NCBI RefSeq assembly: GCF_000219625.1
Contig: NC_018218.1
Location: forward strand, 124,001-188,000
Length of the DNA stretch: 64,000 nt
Reading direction: 5' to 3'
Source of the DNA: Zymoseptoria tritici IPO323
Lineage: Eukaryota; Ascomycota; Dothideomycetes; Mycosphaerellales; Mycosphaerellaceae
Made by a program: the position numbers and the translations under genes. Under the pieces are notes generated by a model. The model was given only the letters and a program-made list of their open reading frames with translations. It searched no databases and was not told where the DNA came from. Below, one piece after another: positions 52,417-63,200 of this stretch. Each line of letters opens with the position of its first letter. Within the stretch, counting starts at the first letter, position 1.

Positions 52417-53190
52417 ATGTCCTCCGCCGAACGACCAACTCACTCCGCCGCCGACCCTTCCGCAACAGCCTCCCATCCTGGTCCCAACTCTCGCGACCCC
52501 ACTACCGCTCCTGCCCAACATGCCGCCCAGGGAGGACTCTCCACCACCCATGCCGCCCGCGCCTCCGAACTCGCCAGTCTTAAGAGCACGCTGAAAGGTG
52601 GGCTGCGTCAATTTCCCGACTTTCCTTCTCCGGGAATCCTTTTTGAGGATATCATGCCGCTCTTCTCCAACCACGACCTCCACACCAATCTCATTCGCGC
52701 TCTGGAATTGGAAATCGCTGGCAGATTCGAGGGAGGGATTGATGTTATTGTTGGTTTGGAGAGTCGGGGGTTTCTGTTCGGACCGACTTTAGCATTGAAA
52801 TTGGGTGCGGGATTCGTGCCTGTGAGGAAGCAGGGAAAACTGCCTGGACAATGCGAAACGGAGGGATTCAAGAAGGAGTATGGCGAGGACTTTTTCCAGA
52901 TGCAGAGTGATGCCGTCAAGCCGGGACAGAAGGTGGTGATTGTGGATGATATTATCGCTACAGGTGAGTTGAGATAATCTACGCAGAGGGACAGATCTTG
53001 GAGGAAGAGAAGTACTGACATTGTGACAGGTGGCTCCGCCGCAGCAGCCGGCAACCTCGTCACCAAACTCGGCGGCAAAGTTCTCGGATACGTCTTCCTC
53101 ATGGAGCTGGACTTCCTCAAGGGTCGCGATAAGCTCGATGCACCGGTGTACACCCTCCTGAGTGGACAGGACGCTGCTCTCGGCTCTTAG
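52417..53190 (+). CDS. APT1: adenine phosphoribosyltransferase
   Basis: Converts adenine and PRPP to AMP (purine salvage). Exons 52417-52963 and 53030-53190, with a 66-bp intron in a Gly codon of the PRPP loop; 235 residues. The PRPP-binding motif [18 protein letters not shown] is intact. Other family segments are [34 protein letters not shown] and [10 protein letters not shown]. Yeast Apt1 is about 187 residues; here the first 45-50 residues are an extra Ala/Ser/Pro/Thr-rich stretch with His and few charges, possibly a weak organelle signal or simply disordered. The enzyme core is complete, and it acts in the cytosol in relatives. Confidence 0.95.
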
Positions 53191-54429
53191 GACGAGTCGG
53201 ATGCGCCGAATCCAGAAAACGCTCACGGAGATACGCTGCACATAAGAGATGTGAATACCTCGAAGTGGGATGTGGATGGCTTGGGAAGGAAGTGGGTGCA
53301 CCATTACACGGGCCACGCCGGGTCGAAAGAAGAGTCAGAGTCCGCTGGGAACTATATTGGCTATGCGCCTGTGGACTGCAGTTGCTTGCCTCAAGATCCT
53401 CGGCGATGAGCATGGAGCCGAAGGCACGGCTGGACGTACAAAAGCGATGCATGGAAAGGAGTACAATACGGAGTTTTGCGGGCTGTGGGCTAGGTCGTTC
53501 AACAAGACCACGGATAGACGAGCACGCATTACGAGTGCCAATTGCACAGCGGTATGTGGAGTAATCGGAATCAGATGATCAAAGCACCAGAGGCAACATG
53601 CGAGTTCTGTGCATGCAAGACTGTTTGAGCCGACGATTTCGGTGTAGACGATGAACGAGCAGAATTTTCTCGTTGCACTGAATGATTCGACGTCCCTCTG
53701 ATGTCGTCTGCATGTATAGCAGAGCGAGGCTACCAAGTGAGTAGTGACAGCCATCTGCTTCGGCCTTTTCCAAGGCTCATGAGTTTGCATGCGACCGTAT
53801 TTCCCTGACAGCAAAGATGTCTGCCGCCAGTACTGTTGTCCAACCGTGGACGAGTGAGAAATACCGTCGTCGCCACCACAGTCCTCGAGATGTGAGGGCA
53901 CCATATCGAGGATAGGCCCGCAACGACAATGGCGTTGACAAGAAATGACGATATATGTGGGAGAGGAAGGCCCTGAGTGGGCTGCAGAAGTTGTCGAACC
54001 TCAGGTGTAATTCGACAACTGGCTGGTGGTTGGCTCGCTTTCGCCCGCCGCTAAGTGATGTACGTTTGTCTGCTATTGTGTCGACTTGTCGCACAACTGT
54101 TCGGATTCGCAGCCGTGAGAGCAAGATCCGCCATATCTCGACGAGCAACGAAGGTATAATCTCCATCGTTGCGGCATACGATCTATCTTCAACGACGCTG
54201 CTACTTACGAGCATACACAATATTATCCGATCGTTCGTTCACTCTCTTCTGACAAAATCCAACGGTATCCAACAGTATCCCAAGCTGACTGGCGGGGCAC
54301 AGCTTCGGCAAGCCCGGGCGCTAGCTAATGTGCTTCAGCCTTGCTTCGGGAGGCCTCTTTTGAGCTTCCAATTTGACGGCGACAACAGCGACACGACCAA
54401 CACAACAACAACGGCACAATACCGCAATC
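53191..54429. other. intergenic, nothing recognised
   Basis: About 1.2 kb after the APRT stop. Open frames on both strands lack recognisable domains. The 100 bp before 54430 are rich in ACAACA and look like a 5' leader. Confidence 0.45.
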
Positions 54430-54579
54430 ATGAACTTTCCATGCATTAACAGCCTCATGAACTCGGATCTCGACCTTGGAATCGCTCGCAAGACCATCAT
54501 CACCTTCGCCGTCATCATTTCCGCACTCATCACTCTCATTTTCATCATGTTGATCGTCCTCTACTACCAGCAGAAGTGA
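54430..54579 (+). CDS. putative 49-residue single-pass membrane peptide
   Basis: ATG, then MNFPCINSLMNSDLDLGIAR, followed by a strongly hydrophobic helix of about 24 residues (TIITFAVIISALITLIFIML) and a short YYQQK end. The CAACA-rich leader and a clean ATG context (CAATCATGA) favour translation. No homolog is recognised. It could be a micro-protein gene or a chance ORF. Confidence 0.4.
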   Translation: MNFPCINSLMNSDLDLGIARKTIITFAVIISALITLIFIMLIVLYYQQK

Positions 54580-54839
54580 TCACTCTCCAGCACCAACAAG
54601 GCACCACAGCACCGAGACGAACCACCTGCTCACAACAACGCATCGACTCGCCGAGCGTCAAAGACATGCAAGAGTGCATCTCAGTGCGACGCTCGAGTCT
54701 GATCGATTGGCGTGCAGTCCACCAAACTTACATCATGACTGCTCACCACGCGTCACACCTCGCAATGGTAGGAACAGCTTCATGCACGAAGCAAGCAAGT
54801 ATCACTACACCCCTCTCATACTACTTCTCCTTGAACACA

Positions 54840-55706
54840 ATGTTCTCCTCACTCCGCATCACTCGCATCACACCTTTCACATCGACATTTCGAGCACTCA
54901 ACGTCAGCAAAACCTCTCGCAGCTTCACCACCACAACACCCTTCAACATGCCCGAAAACCTCAAGCAGAGTGAAGTCGACGCTCAAACCGACCCTTCCGT
55001 CGCCAAACAATATGACAACGAATCCTCGGCCGAAGAGAAGTTCAAGGACCTCTACGCCATCGCCGACGGCATCAAGATTGGCATGCTCTCCACCTACCGT
55101 CAAGGAACTGGTGTATGTATTCCTGCAACCGTTTCCACCCCTACCATACACCCTGACTGACACAACTCGCGACCTCCCAGCCCGTCTCCCGCGCCATGGC
55201 CGTCTCCAAGCGTTCCGGACCCGACTTCCTCTTCCTCGCGAACAAACACTCGAACAAAATCTCCGACCTGCAATCAAACAAGGAAGTCAACCTGACGTTC
55301 CACGACAAGAGCAATCAAGACTGGGTGAGCGTCACAGGAGAAGCAGTCAAGACATCGGGCGACGACCCGAGGATCAAGGAGATCTACTCGAAAGTCGTGA
55401 GTGCATGGTTTGGAGACTTGGGCGATGGAGTGCACAACGGTGGACCGGAGGATCCGAGAATGTACCTGGTGGAGGTCAGGAGCAAGTGTGAGTTGTGCTG
55501 TGTCGGTTGACGACTTGGTGGAGTATGTGCTGATGATGGACGCAGACATTTCGTACTATAAGCACACCTCTGGAATGCTGGGCCAGGCCAAGGAGATTGG
55601 AGGTGCGGTGTTGACGGGTAAGGTTGCGCAGACAGGTGTGTTGAGGGAGTTGAAGGAGGCGGATATCGAGCAGGCGAGGAAGAGCGATAGTGCTTTGACG
55701 TCGTAA
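54840..55706 (+). CDS. BLI3: BLI-3-like FMN-binding split-barrel protein
   Basis: Related to blue-light-inducible protein BLI-3 of Neurospora and to bacterial general-stress FMN proteins (pyridoxamine-phosphate-oxidase-like fold). Exons 54840-55112, 55181-55487 and 55546-55706; 246 residues. Core segments: EEKFKDLYAIADGIKIGMLS, PVSRAMAVSKRSGPDFLFLA, NKEVNLTFHDKSNQDWVSV and AWFGDLGDGVHNGGPEDPR. The first 36 residues (MFSSLRITRITPFTSTFRAL...) look like a mitochondrial presequence; the second Met (54948) would start the usual cytosolic form. Flavin binding is inferred from the fold; light induction cannot be seen in the sequence. Confidence 0.9.
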
Positions 55707-56979
55707 GGGAAGGTGATGGGCTTGGACGACAGGAGCACGAGACAGATGAACCAGAGGATCGTGGATTGCAGAAGAGTGAATCAGGCACACGACGAAAGCG
55801 GATCGAGGCAGTGTCCGCGGTGGGCAACGATCATGATGGATGAGGTCCACGGCTCTTGAGTGAGCCACTCCTCTCAGCTAGGAATAATCAAAACGTCCTT
55901 GACTACGCTGCGTTCTTGTCCGATCTCCTGCTTCACATCGATATATCTCAATCGATCAAGTTGCTACCAACTGTCGCCAGCGTGTTATCGCCAGTGCACA
56001 GCCGCCATCTATAAGACTCCCGTCAGCTAGGCTGTTTCCGCCTGTGTGTAAGACGCTTTTGTTTCCGAATTGATTGAATTAATCCTCAACACATCTGCGC
56101 AGCAACGAACATCAGCTAGCTCCCGTAGGTACCGAGTCAATCAGCGCGCCTGTTGTCGCTGCCCCTCCATCGACAACATCGACAGTAATGAGGTCATCCA
56201 CAACGTCTAGCCATGAGTGTCTCGCAACAGACCGGCCGAAATCCTTCATGCGGTGAGTGGGAGCTCCAGAAAGTGGAAGCTTGTAGGGCGGTTTGAATGC
56301 CGCAACAACGAAGTTCACTCATGCCGTGGTCGTTGAGATATGAACGATTAACTGCTTTCACGCTGTCAAGTTTACAGTGGGGCAGGCCTCTCACTGTGGG
56401 CCATACATGACTTAGCGGCGGTCATGGCCGATCCAATAGCAGGATGGACGGGAAGCTATTGCTCTTGGTCGTTGGGCTAACGCTAAACCTCTCCGCTTTG
56501 TTAATCGACCCCTCCTTTAACCTTTGTAAGGTCGAGACGCTGCAACGACGACGACGTTGGGGGGTCTGCTTTGATGTCCCTCGTCTACGACCATCAATTC
56601 CAAGGACTGTGGTCATCTCCACAGCTGAATTTGGGTATCTGCTCAAAACACTCTCTTCAGAAACCTGCTCAGATTGGCCATATCCACGAGAGGCTGAGGA
56701 CTGGATTGGGTAAAGAGATCTTCTTACATGGATGTATGTTTAACATTGGAAGCCTGAGACCGGACGGAGGACGATGCGGCGCTGAGAGATCGCCTGCGTG
56801 ACCGCATGCAGGAAGTCCTTCATGCAGAGAAGAAATGTCGGGTAGTGAAAATGTATCATTGAATCGGAGCAAGTCAGGCCCAGAACAAGGAACAGAACCT
56901 CGAGACACAATTTGGTACCTGGATGTGCTGGAGTAAATAATAGTGCACGCTGCGTGGTGCGTTCGCGCGACCTCGACAT
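55707..56979. other. intergenic between convergent genes, nothing recognised
   Basis: About 1.3 kb. Short frames on both strands have no recognisable content. It holds the 3' ends of the BLI-3-like gene and the pseudokinase gene. Confidence 0.45.
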
Positions 56980-58648
56980 TCAGACCGATATCTCATTCAG
57001 CTTCAGCAGGACCTGTATCATCCACATGGTCAGTATGCTTGACAGTGAACGTCAGGCATCAAAATACATACCTTCTGAATGAACCTCACTCCGACTCCAA
57101 CACCGTCCGCATCCTCCTCGTCGACAAGTTCTCCATAGTCATCACTGTCGCCGTCCAAGCAAGTGAGACAGCTCACCACCACCTCCGTGTACATGTCGCC
57201 CAGCACAGACCGTAGTTTGTCCTTCGCCAGCCCGACCAGGTGCCACTTGATGTCGTCCGGAAGGCAGCGCTGCAGCTCCACTTTACTGAGATCGAGCGCT
57301 TCTCCTGGACCGACAACAACTTCTTGTTCCCCATACGATACGAAAGAACTCCAAAGTCCAATCTCTAGCAAGCAGACTCCAAGACTGTAGATATCATGCC
57401 GCATGTTGTATCGCTCCTCGGGATGAATGCCCTGGCGCTGGGGGTGGCGGTAGATGTTCTGCGACCAGTCCTCGGACCCATAGAAGTGGGAGTATCCGTC
57501 TTCGCTACGCATGTTCTCGAAGCCAATGAGGTAGAAGGTGGGGAGCCGAGACGAGCTCGGGTCCGGGAAGGAAATGACATTATCAGGGCGGAGATTTTTG
57601 TGTACAAAGCCGAGGGTATGGACGTAGTTCACTGCCACGGCGAGTCGCTTTGCGAGATGGATGCGGTCCGTCAGGGAGTGAGGCTGCTGTATGAGGAGAT
57701 GTTGGCGCAGAGTCCGTGGCTTGTGGTTCGAAGGTGTTTCGAAGACTATTTCGAAAGAGGTAATCCGATCGCTGCCCTGGTGGCGTGACTTGACGACACC
57801 CCGACATCTGAGCACTGCAAAAGTAGCCGGGTCGACCACTTTTAGTTTGCTGGCAAGGCGACGGATGTCCTGCGTCATGATGCCGACGTAGGAGTATCTC
57901 TGACAGGGAATGGAGTCGACGAGGAGTGGGGTGGTTCCGTCTGTTCGAGAGCGCCACATCGCTTCAGTGTACTCGATTCACGATTCTCTCAGTCCTTGAA
58001 GGACTTCAGGGGAGAGGAGGGGAGAGGAAAATATGGATGTTGTCATTGTCGGATGTGCCGACTACGCCTTCTGAGTCTTTTCGCTGATCGCATTACAGTG
58101 TTGACTTCTGCAGAGACAGACAAGTCCTTCCTCTGTAGCTCAGTGTCAATGATCGGGTTCGCTATTTTCATGATCAAGAACCATGTTGGATTGTATAACT
58201 CTTGCCATTGTGTGAGGTCCTTGATAACAGAGTCCAGAAACGGCTTGACGAAGAGGTACTTCGAGCGTTTGATTCTTGTCTGTTCTTTCGGCGTGCCTGT
58301 GGCCCTATCAGACTTCTTGATAAGACCATGGACGCGGAGATTGGCAGACTTCACTTTGCCGTGCAGTAATTCCAGAACATTGAGTTGCGTTTCCTGGTGT
58401 TCCTCGGAAAGACCAGTCCAGGCTCGCTCGGCGAAGTCGAGCTGCACTTTCGTCTGCACCCAATGTGACTGGATCTTTGTGACTCGTTCTGCGATTTCGC
58501 TTCTAGCGTCTCTCAGAGTTACAATGAGTTCAATCAACTGGTTGCCCTTGCTGTTGCAATGCCATCAGCCCATGCTTCGCGCAATGCCCGCCACGGTCTC
58601 CTACCTCAGCAATGCAACCACGGCGCTTACACAGCCAACGACTTCCAT
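56980..58648 (-). CDS. pseudokinase with HET/STAND-type helical N-terminal domain
   Basis: Proposed four exons: 58648-58605, 58550-58097, 57971-57072, 57012-56980 (476 residues). Phases agree; intron 2 is the least certain. The N-terminus MEVVGCVSAVVALLSKGNQL, then IELIVTLRDARSEIAERV and LQLDFAERAW-like helices, resembles N-terminal domains of fungal HET-S/NLR-related proteins. The C-terminal half is kinase-like: LAKRLAVAVNYVHTLGFVHK, NLRPDNVISF, FYLIGFENMRSE, NMRHDIYSLGVCLLEIGLW, ending FIQKVLLKLNEISV. The catalytic HRD reads HKN (Asp lost) and DFG reads GFE, so it is very probably inactive as a kinase. Known relatives act in incompatibility or cell-death signalling; that role here is inference. 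Confidence 0.72.
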
Positions 58649-58940
58649 CTTCCACCAGCTCTCGTGTTGGACCAGAGCGGACTCGTACGGAGGGATCTAG
58701 TATGAAGCAAAGTAGCGTAAAGTGCAGAACGGTAACCAGGAAAGAGCGAGCACGAACGCAGAAAAACGTGGGCGGGAGACCGACACAATTGAAATATACT
58801 TTACATGAGATTGTCAGAGATGGCGCAGCCGTATCGAGTACAGCTGAGGCTTGCTGCAGTATCGACAGACTGCGCCTATTGTGGAGGAGCTCATTGACCT
58901 GTCACAGGTTGTGTAATGTGCGAAGCGAGTACAAGGGAGG
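58649..58940. other. upstream region of the pseudokinase gene
   Basis: The pseudokinase promoter lies here, with a copia LTR ending 293 bp above the start codon. No coding content. Confidence 0.5.
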
Positions 58941-59111
58941 TGTTGTGATTGGACTTAAGCTAAGTAGAAGAAGACCTCTAATTAGCAGGTATATATTGTT
59001 ATGCAAAGAGAATCTTAAGTGTAAGATTCTCACTTTAGCTATCTGTGTGTGGGAATGCCTTAGCACTAGTTACGTGCACTTTACTAATAGTTAGTCTGAT
59101 AATCTATAACA
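58941..59111 (-). repeat. 3' LTR of the copia element
   Basis: 171 bp, starting TGTTATAG and ending AATCACAACA in element orientation (TG...CA). It is preceded by the polypurine tract AGGGGAG (59118-59112). It contains a TATATA box (about 58991) and the inverted repeat GAGAATCTTA...TAAGATTCTC (about 59010-59031). The bases GGAGG (58936-58940) are the likely 5-bp target duplication; its partner is outside the window. Confidence 0.75.
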
Positions 59112-60187
59112 CTCCCCTATTAGCAGCTGCATTATTACGAGCTGTCTATTACCTAAATATAGCAGGTATTTACCTACTATGTAGCTAATACTCGGCTTTA
59201 GCTTGTTAAAAAGCATCTTCTTCTAGCTTTTTTATTCCTCTACTTTATAATCTATACCTCTTATCTATTTAGCTAATTTATTAGCTAATCTATTATCTAT
59301 CCCTTATAGCTATTAATAATATAATCTACATTACTAGCTATAGCTTCTAGAAGAAGAGTAGCTTTCTTTGTCCCTAGGAAAACCTTCTAGTAAGTTATTA
59401 ATAAAGCAAGAGCTATTAGTAGTAGAGATCTCTTATAAATCTACAAAGATAGTTCTATAGCATATTAGACTATATATTAATTTATTAGAGGAGAGATAAA
59501 TAGACACTATAATAGAGTAAATATTAGGGCTTAGGGTCCCTTCTCTTTTATAGCTTGCTTTAATAGGTTTATAGCTAAGCTTAATAAGGATCTCCTTACT
59601 ACAGACCTTATTAATATAGTAATAGAGGAGCTGTATAACCTAAGGAAGTAGGCCTTCCTAGTAGAAAACTACCCTAGTTTAATAATTCCTAATCCTTAGG
59701 GATTTGTATTATACTATAACTAGACTCCTCTTAGCTAAATGTTAAGCTCTAATAAGGCAGAGATAAAGTAGTAGTTAGTAGCATAGTATCTTATATATAT
59801 TCTCCTTAAAATCCCTTCTTCCCTAATAGAAACTAATATTCTCCTAGGCTTTAAGTTAAGATTCTAGGGGAATTAGCTTAGTCTTTTAGTAGTAGTTTTA
59901 AGGGGGCAGGCTACAGGTTCTAGGATATACTCTAATACTTTTAGGTTTTTATAGAAAAGTTTTCCTTTAGCTAGGTGTTTTTCTTATAGTTTCTTAGATG
60001 CTTTTGTAGAGGTATATAGTTGCCTCCTTTCCTTTATACAGATAAGAATAAAATAAGTGTTCTAAGTATTATACTTCTTAGTTTTATAACAAATAAAATA
60101 GTGTAATTCTAGGGAGGGAATCCTTCTTAGGTAGGAATACAGGTATTAAGGTATAAATTTAAGAGCAATTTCCCTCTTCTTATTAAG

Positions 60188-60259
60188 GGCTAGTTAGTCT
60201 AGTAGTATAATTTCTAACTACAAATTAGAAGGTTACAGGTTTAATTCCTATATTAGCCT
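60188..60259 (+). pseudogene. tRNA-like sequence, mutated (Cys-type)
   Basis: 72 nt folding as a tRNA: acceptor GGCTAGT/ATTAGCC, D region TAGTCTAGTAGTATAAT, anticodon arm TCTAA-CTACAAA-TTAGA, T arm ACAGG-TTTAATT-CCTAT. The anticodon reads ACA, but an original GCA (Cys) becomes ACA by a TpG to TpA change. Likewise TTCAATT to TTTAATT and CCTGT to CCTAT would be RIP-type changes. It lies antisense within the copia 3' region. Confidence 0.6.
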
Positions 60260-63200
60260 CTCTTATATGTCTATGTTAGCTGCCTAATATAGATATATAA
60301 GTATCTTTTTGCTAGATTTATAGATCTATATATTAGAGGATAGTATTTAGGGATTTTAGTTTTGTTAGACAGTCTACAAGCTGCATATCTGTCCTTATAA
60401 ACTCTACCTTAATACTCCCCTTATTATATTATTCTTTGTAGTAATAGTTCCTAAGAGAGATATGTCTTAATCTTTTAGAGTTAGCATAGTTTTCTATAAG
60501 GCTAATAGCTAATTAATTGTCTACTTTAATAAGGATAGTAGAAATGCTTTTAGCCTAGGTAAAGGGCTAGAGCTTATTAACAAGATTCCTTACCTAATTT
60601 ACTTCTCTTATTGCCTTAGTAAGAGAGAGGTACTCTGCCTTAGTACTAGACAGCACTACTTCTTTCTGCAGTTAAGATCTCTAGACAACTAGGCCTCCTG
60701 CAATTTTAAAGAGTATTCCTAAGGTAGACCTAGATATGCTAGGATTACTAGCAAAGTTAGAGTTTAAGAATGCTTTAATCTGAATTTGCTCCTTAGTTTT
60801 CCTATATATAAGGCACTTGTTAATTATGCCTATAACATATCTCTAGATATGTTTAGCTGCCTAAATATATAAAGGTCCTAGGTTCTAAAGGAACCTTATA
60901 TAATAGTTAATAGCAAAACTAATATCTAGTCTAGTATAGTTTAACAGATGTTACAGTTCCCTAATAATCTTGTTAAAGAGATTATAGTCCTCCTTTGTTC
61001 CCTTATCCTAAAGGGGTTTAAGGAGGGTATTAAGAGGGTACTTAACACTCTTTGTATTACTAAGACTATATCCTTAAAGTTTGTCTCTAGAATAGTGTTC
61101 CTAAGAGACAGATATAGAGCTATCTTTCCCTTCCTTTAGGTAAAGTCTAAGAAAGATATTAGTATTAACAATCTTAATTATGTACTTCTGCTCTAATCCC
61201 TTAATTAGCTTATTAATCTTATAGTCTAACTGTCTAAAGATCTAGAAGTTATCTACATAAAGGAGAACAAGGATGCCTTTCCCTTAAAAGAGGCAAGCAT
61301 CGCTAATAGTTCTTATTAGACTAAGCTTTTAGAGAGTGTCTATAGTATTGTAGTACTAGAGAGTAGCTGCCTACTTAAGCCTATACAGTCCTTTCTTAAT
61401 ATATATAATGTACTTGTAGGCATCTTTCTTAAAGAGATAAGCTCCCTCTAGTAGCTTAATAAAGATCTGCTTATCTAGGTTTAGATTTAGGAATGCAGTC
61501 TTAATATTAACTTGTCTCCTCTTCTAGCTAAAGTTAACTAAGAGGGACAGAAGTATTCTCCTTATTATAGCTCTTAGGGTAGGAGCAAAGGTATTAATAT
61601 AGTTAAGTCCCTTCCTTTGTATAAATCCCCTAGCTGTCTATCTAGCCTTATACTTCTCTATAGTTCTATTTAGGAGTACCTTAATCTTAAAGACCTATTT
61701 CCCTATAAGAGGGACTCTCCCCTTAGGAAGGGTGCTAATAAGTTTCTATTTAAGGCATCCTGTAGACTTAAGTAACTTAGCTTCCTTAATAATAGCTTTC
61801 TCCTATTCCTTATAGTTAGATTTAGAGAGAGCTTCCTTAACTATCTTAGGATTAGACAGATTAGGATTTGTTACTTTAAGTCCTATCTTCTAGATCTTGC
61901 TATAGTCTTTTCTTATAACTAATCTTCTACTTTTTAAGAGTCTAAATATGCCTAAGCTTTTAGGACTTACTTTATTGCCTAATTTTTTAGGTCTCTTAGG
62001 GCTTCTCCCTACTTTCCTCTTTCCTATAATATAAATGTCTAAGAAGGGAGTTATAGTATAATCTTAGAGGTCTTCCCTTTTAGGGCAATTCTCTACTAAT
62101 ACTTAATATTATAGCTATATTAATAAGGTATTAGCCTGCTCCTAGAATCCCTTAGGACTTCCTTAGAATCCCTTAAGACTTCTTATTTTCTTAGAAATAT
62201 ACTCCCCCTAAGCTAGCTAGGAGGCTTCTTTATACTTAGTAGCCTCTAGCTAATTAGGCTTAGACTGCTTATGTTAGTTATCCTAGGACTATATGTCCTA
62301 ACCTAATGTTTGCTCCCCTTAAGATATTAAAAAGGAGGCTTAGTTTCTCTCTCTCTGCATAGTATTAAACATATTCTCTACTTCTTAAAGATAAGAAGTA
62401 GTAAAAGGTTAGGCATCTTGCCCTTAGGTATCCTAGCCCTAATCTTAATCCTTAGTATAGATAATATAGACTTCCTATTCTATAGTAATAAGTTATATTA
62501 GTTATAGGAAACTCTCCCCCTAGAAGTCTAGGGCAGTAGGTATTATGCTATATACCTTATCCTTATTATATATTATATAAGGAGAGGTTACAATCTTATA
62601 CTAAAACCTAGTAAGGGCAGATAGTTTAAACTTCTAAACTATATAGTTAGTTAAAGTGTTCTCCTAGAATCCTAGATTTTAGTATTTCTCTACTTTAGGA
62701 TAGAACTTCTATAAATTAGGTCTCCCCTAATTATGCAGATATGCTTTATATCTAAATCTCCTAACCTTTGTTAGATTAATATATAGAGTTCTAGTATTAA
62801 GATCTTAATTAAATTCCTAAAGAGGAATCTTATTAGTTAATAGGCATACTAGCCTATTAGTAAGGAAGATTATATATATAACTACAAAACTCTAAAGAGG
62901 GAGAGGTAGGCTAGAGTTAATTATTATTGCTTTTACCTTGTTAAGGATAACCTTATTAGATAATTCTACAATTCTATTCTGCTTAGGAGTATAGGGAGCT
63001 AAAAAATCCTATCTTAGTCCCTTATTCTCTACAAATGTAATTAGATTATTATTATTAAACTCTCCTCTTCTATCTAAGAACTAGATCTTAACTATCTTTT
63101 TGTACTAGTTAAATATCTTAGTAGTCTATTTCTTAATAATTTGTGCAGCTTGTAATTTAAGCTTGCAAAAGATAGCCTATCTCCTTCTTAACTTTGTATT

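Noticed and set aside
60948..61139. 63-codon plus-strand frame in the copia region
   Set aside because: It is the antisense of the reverse transcriptase relic.
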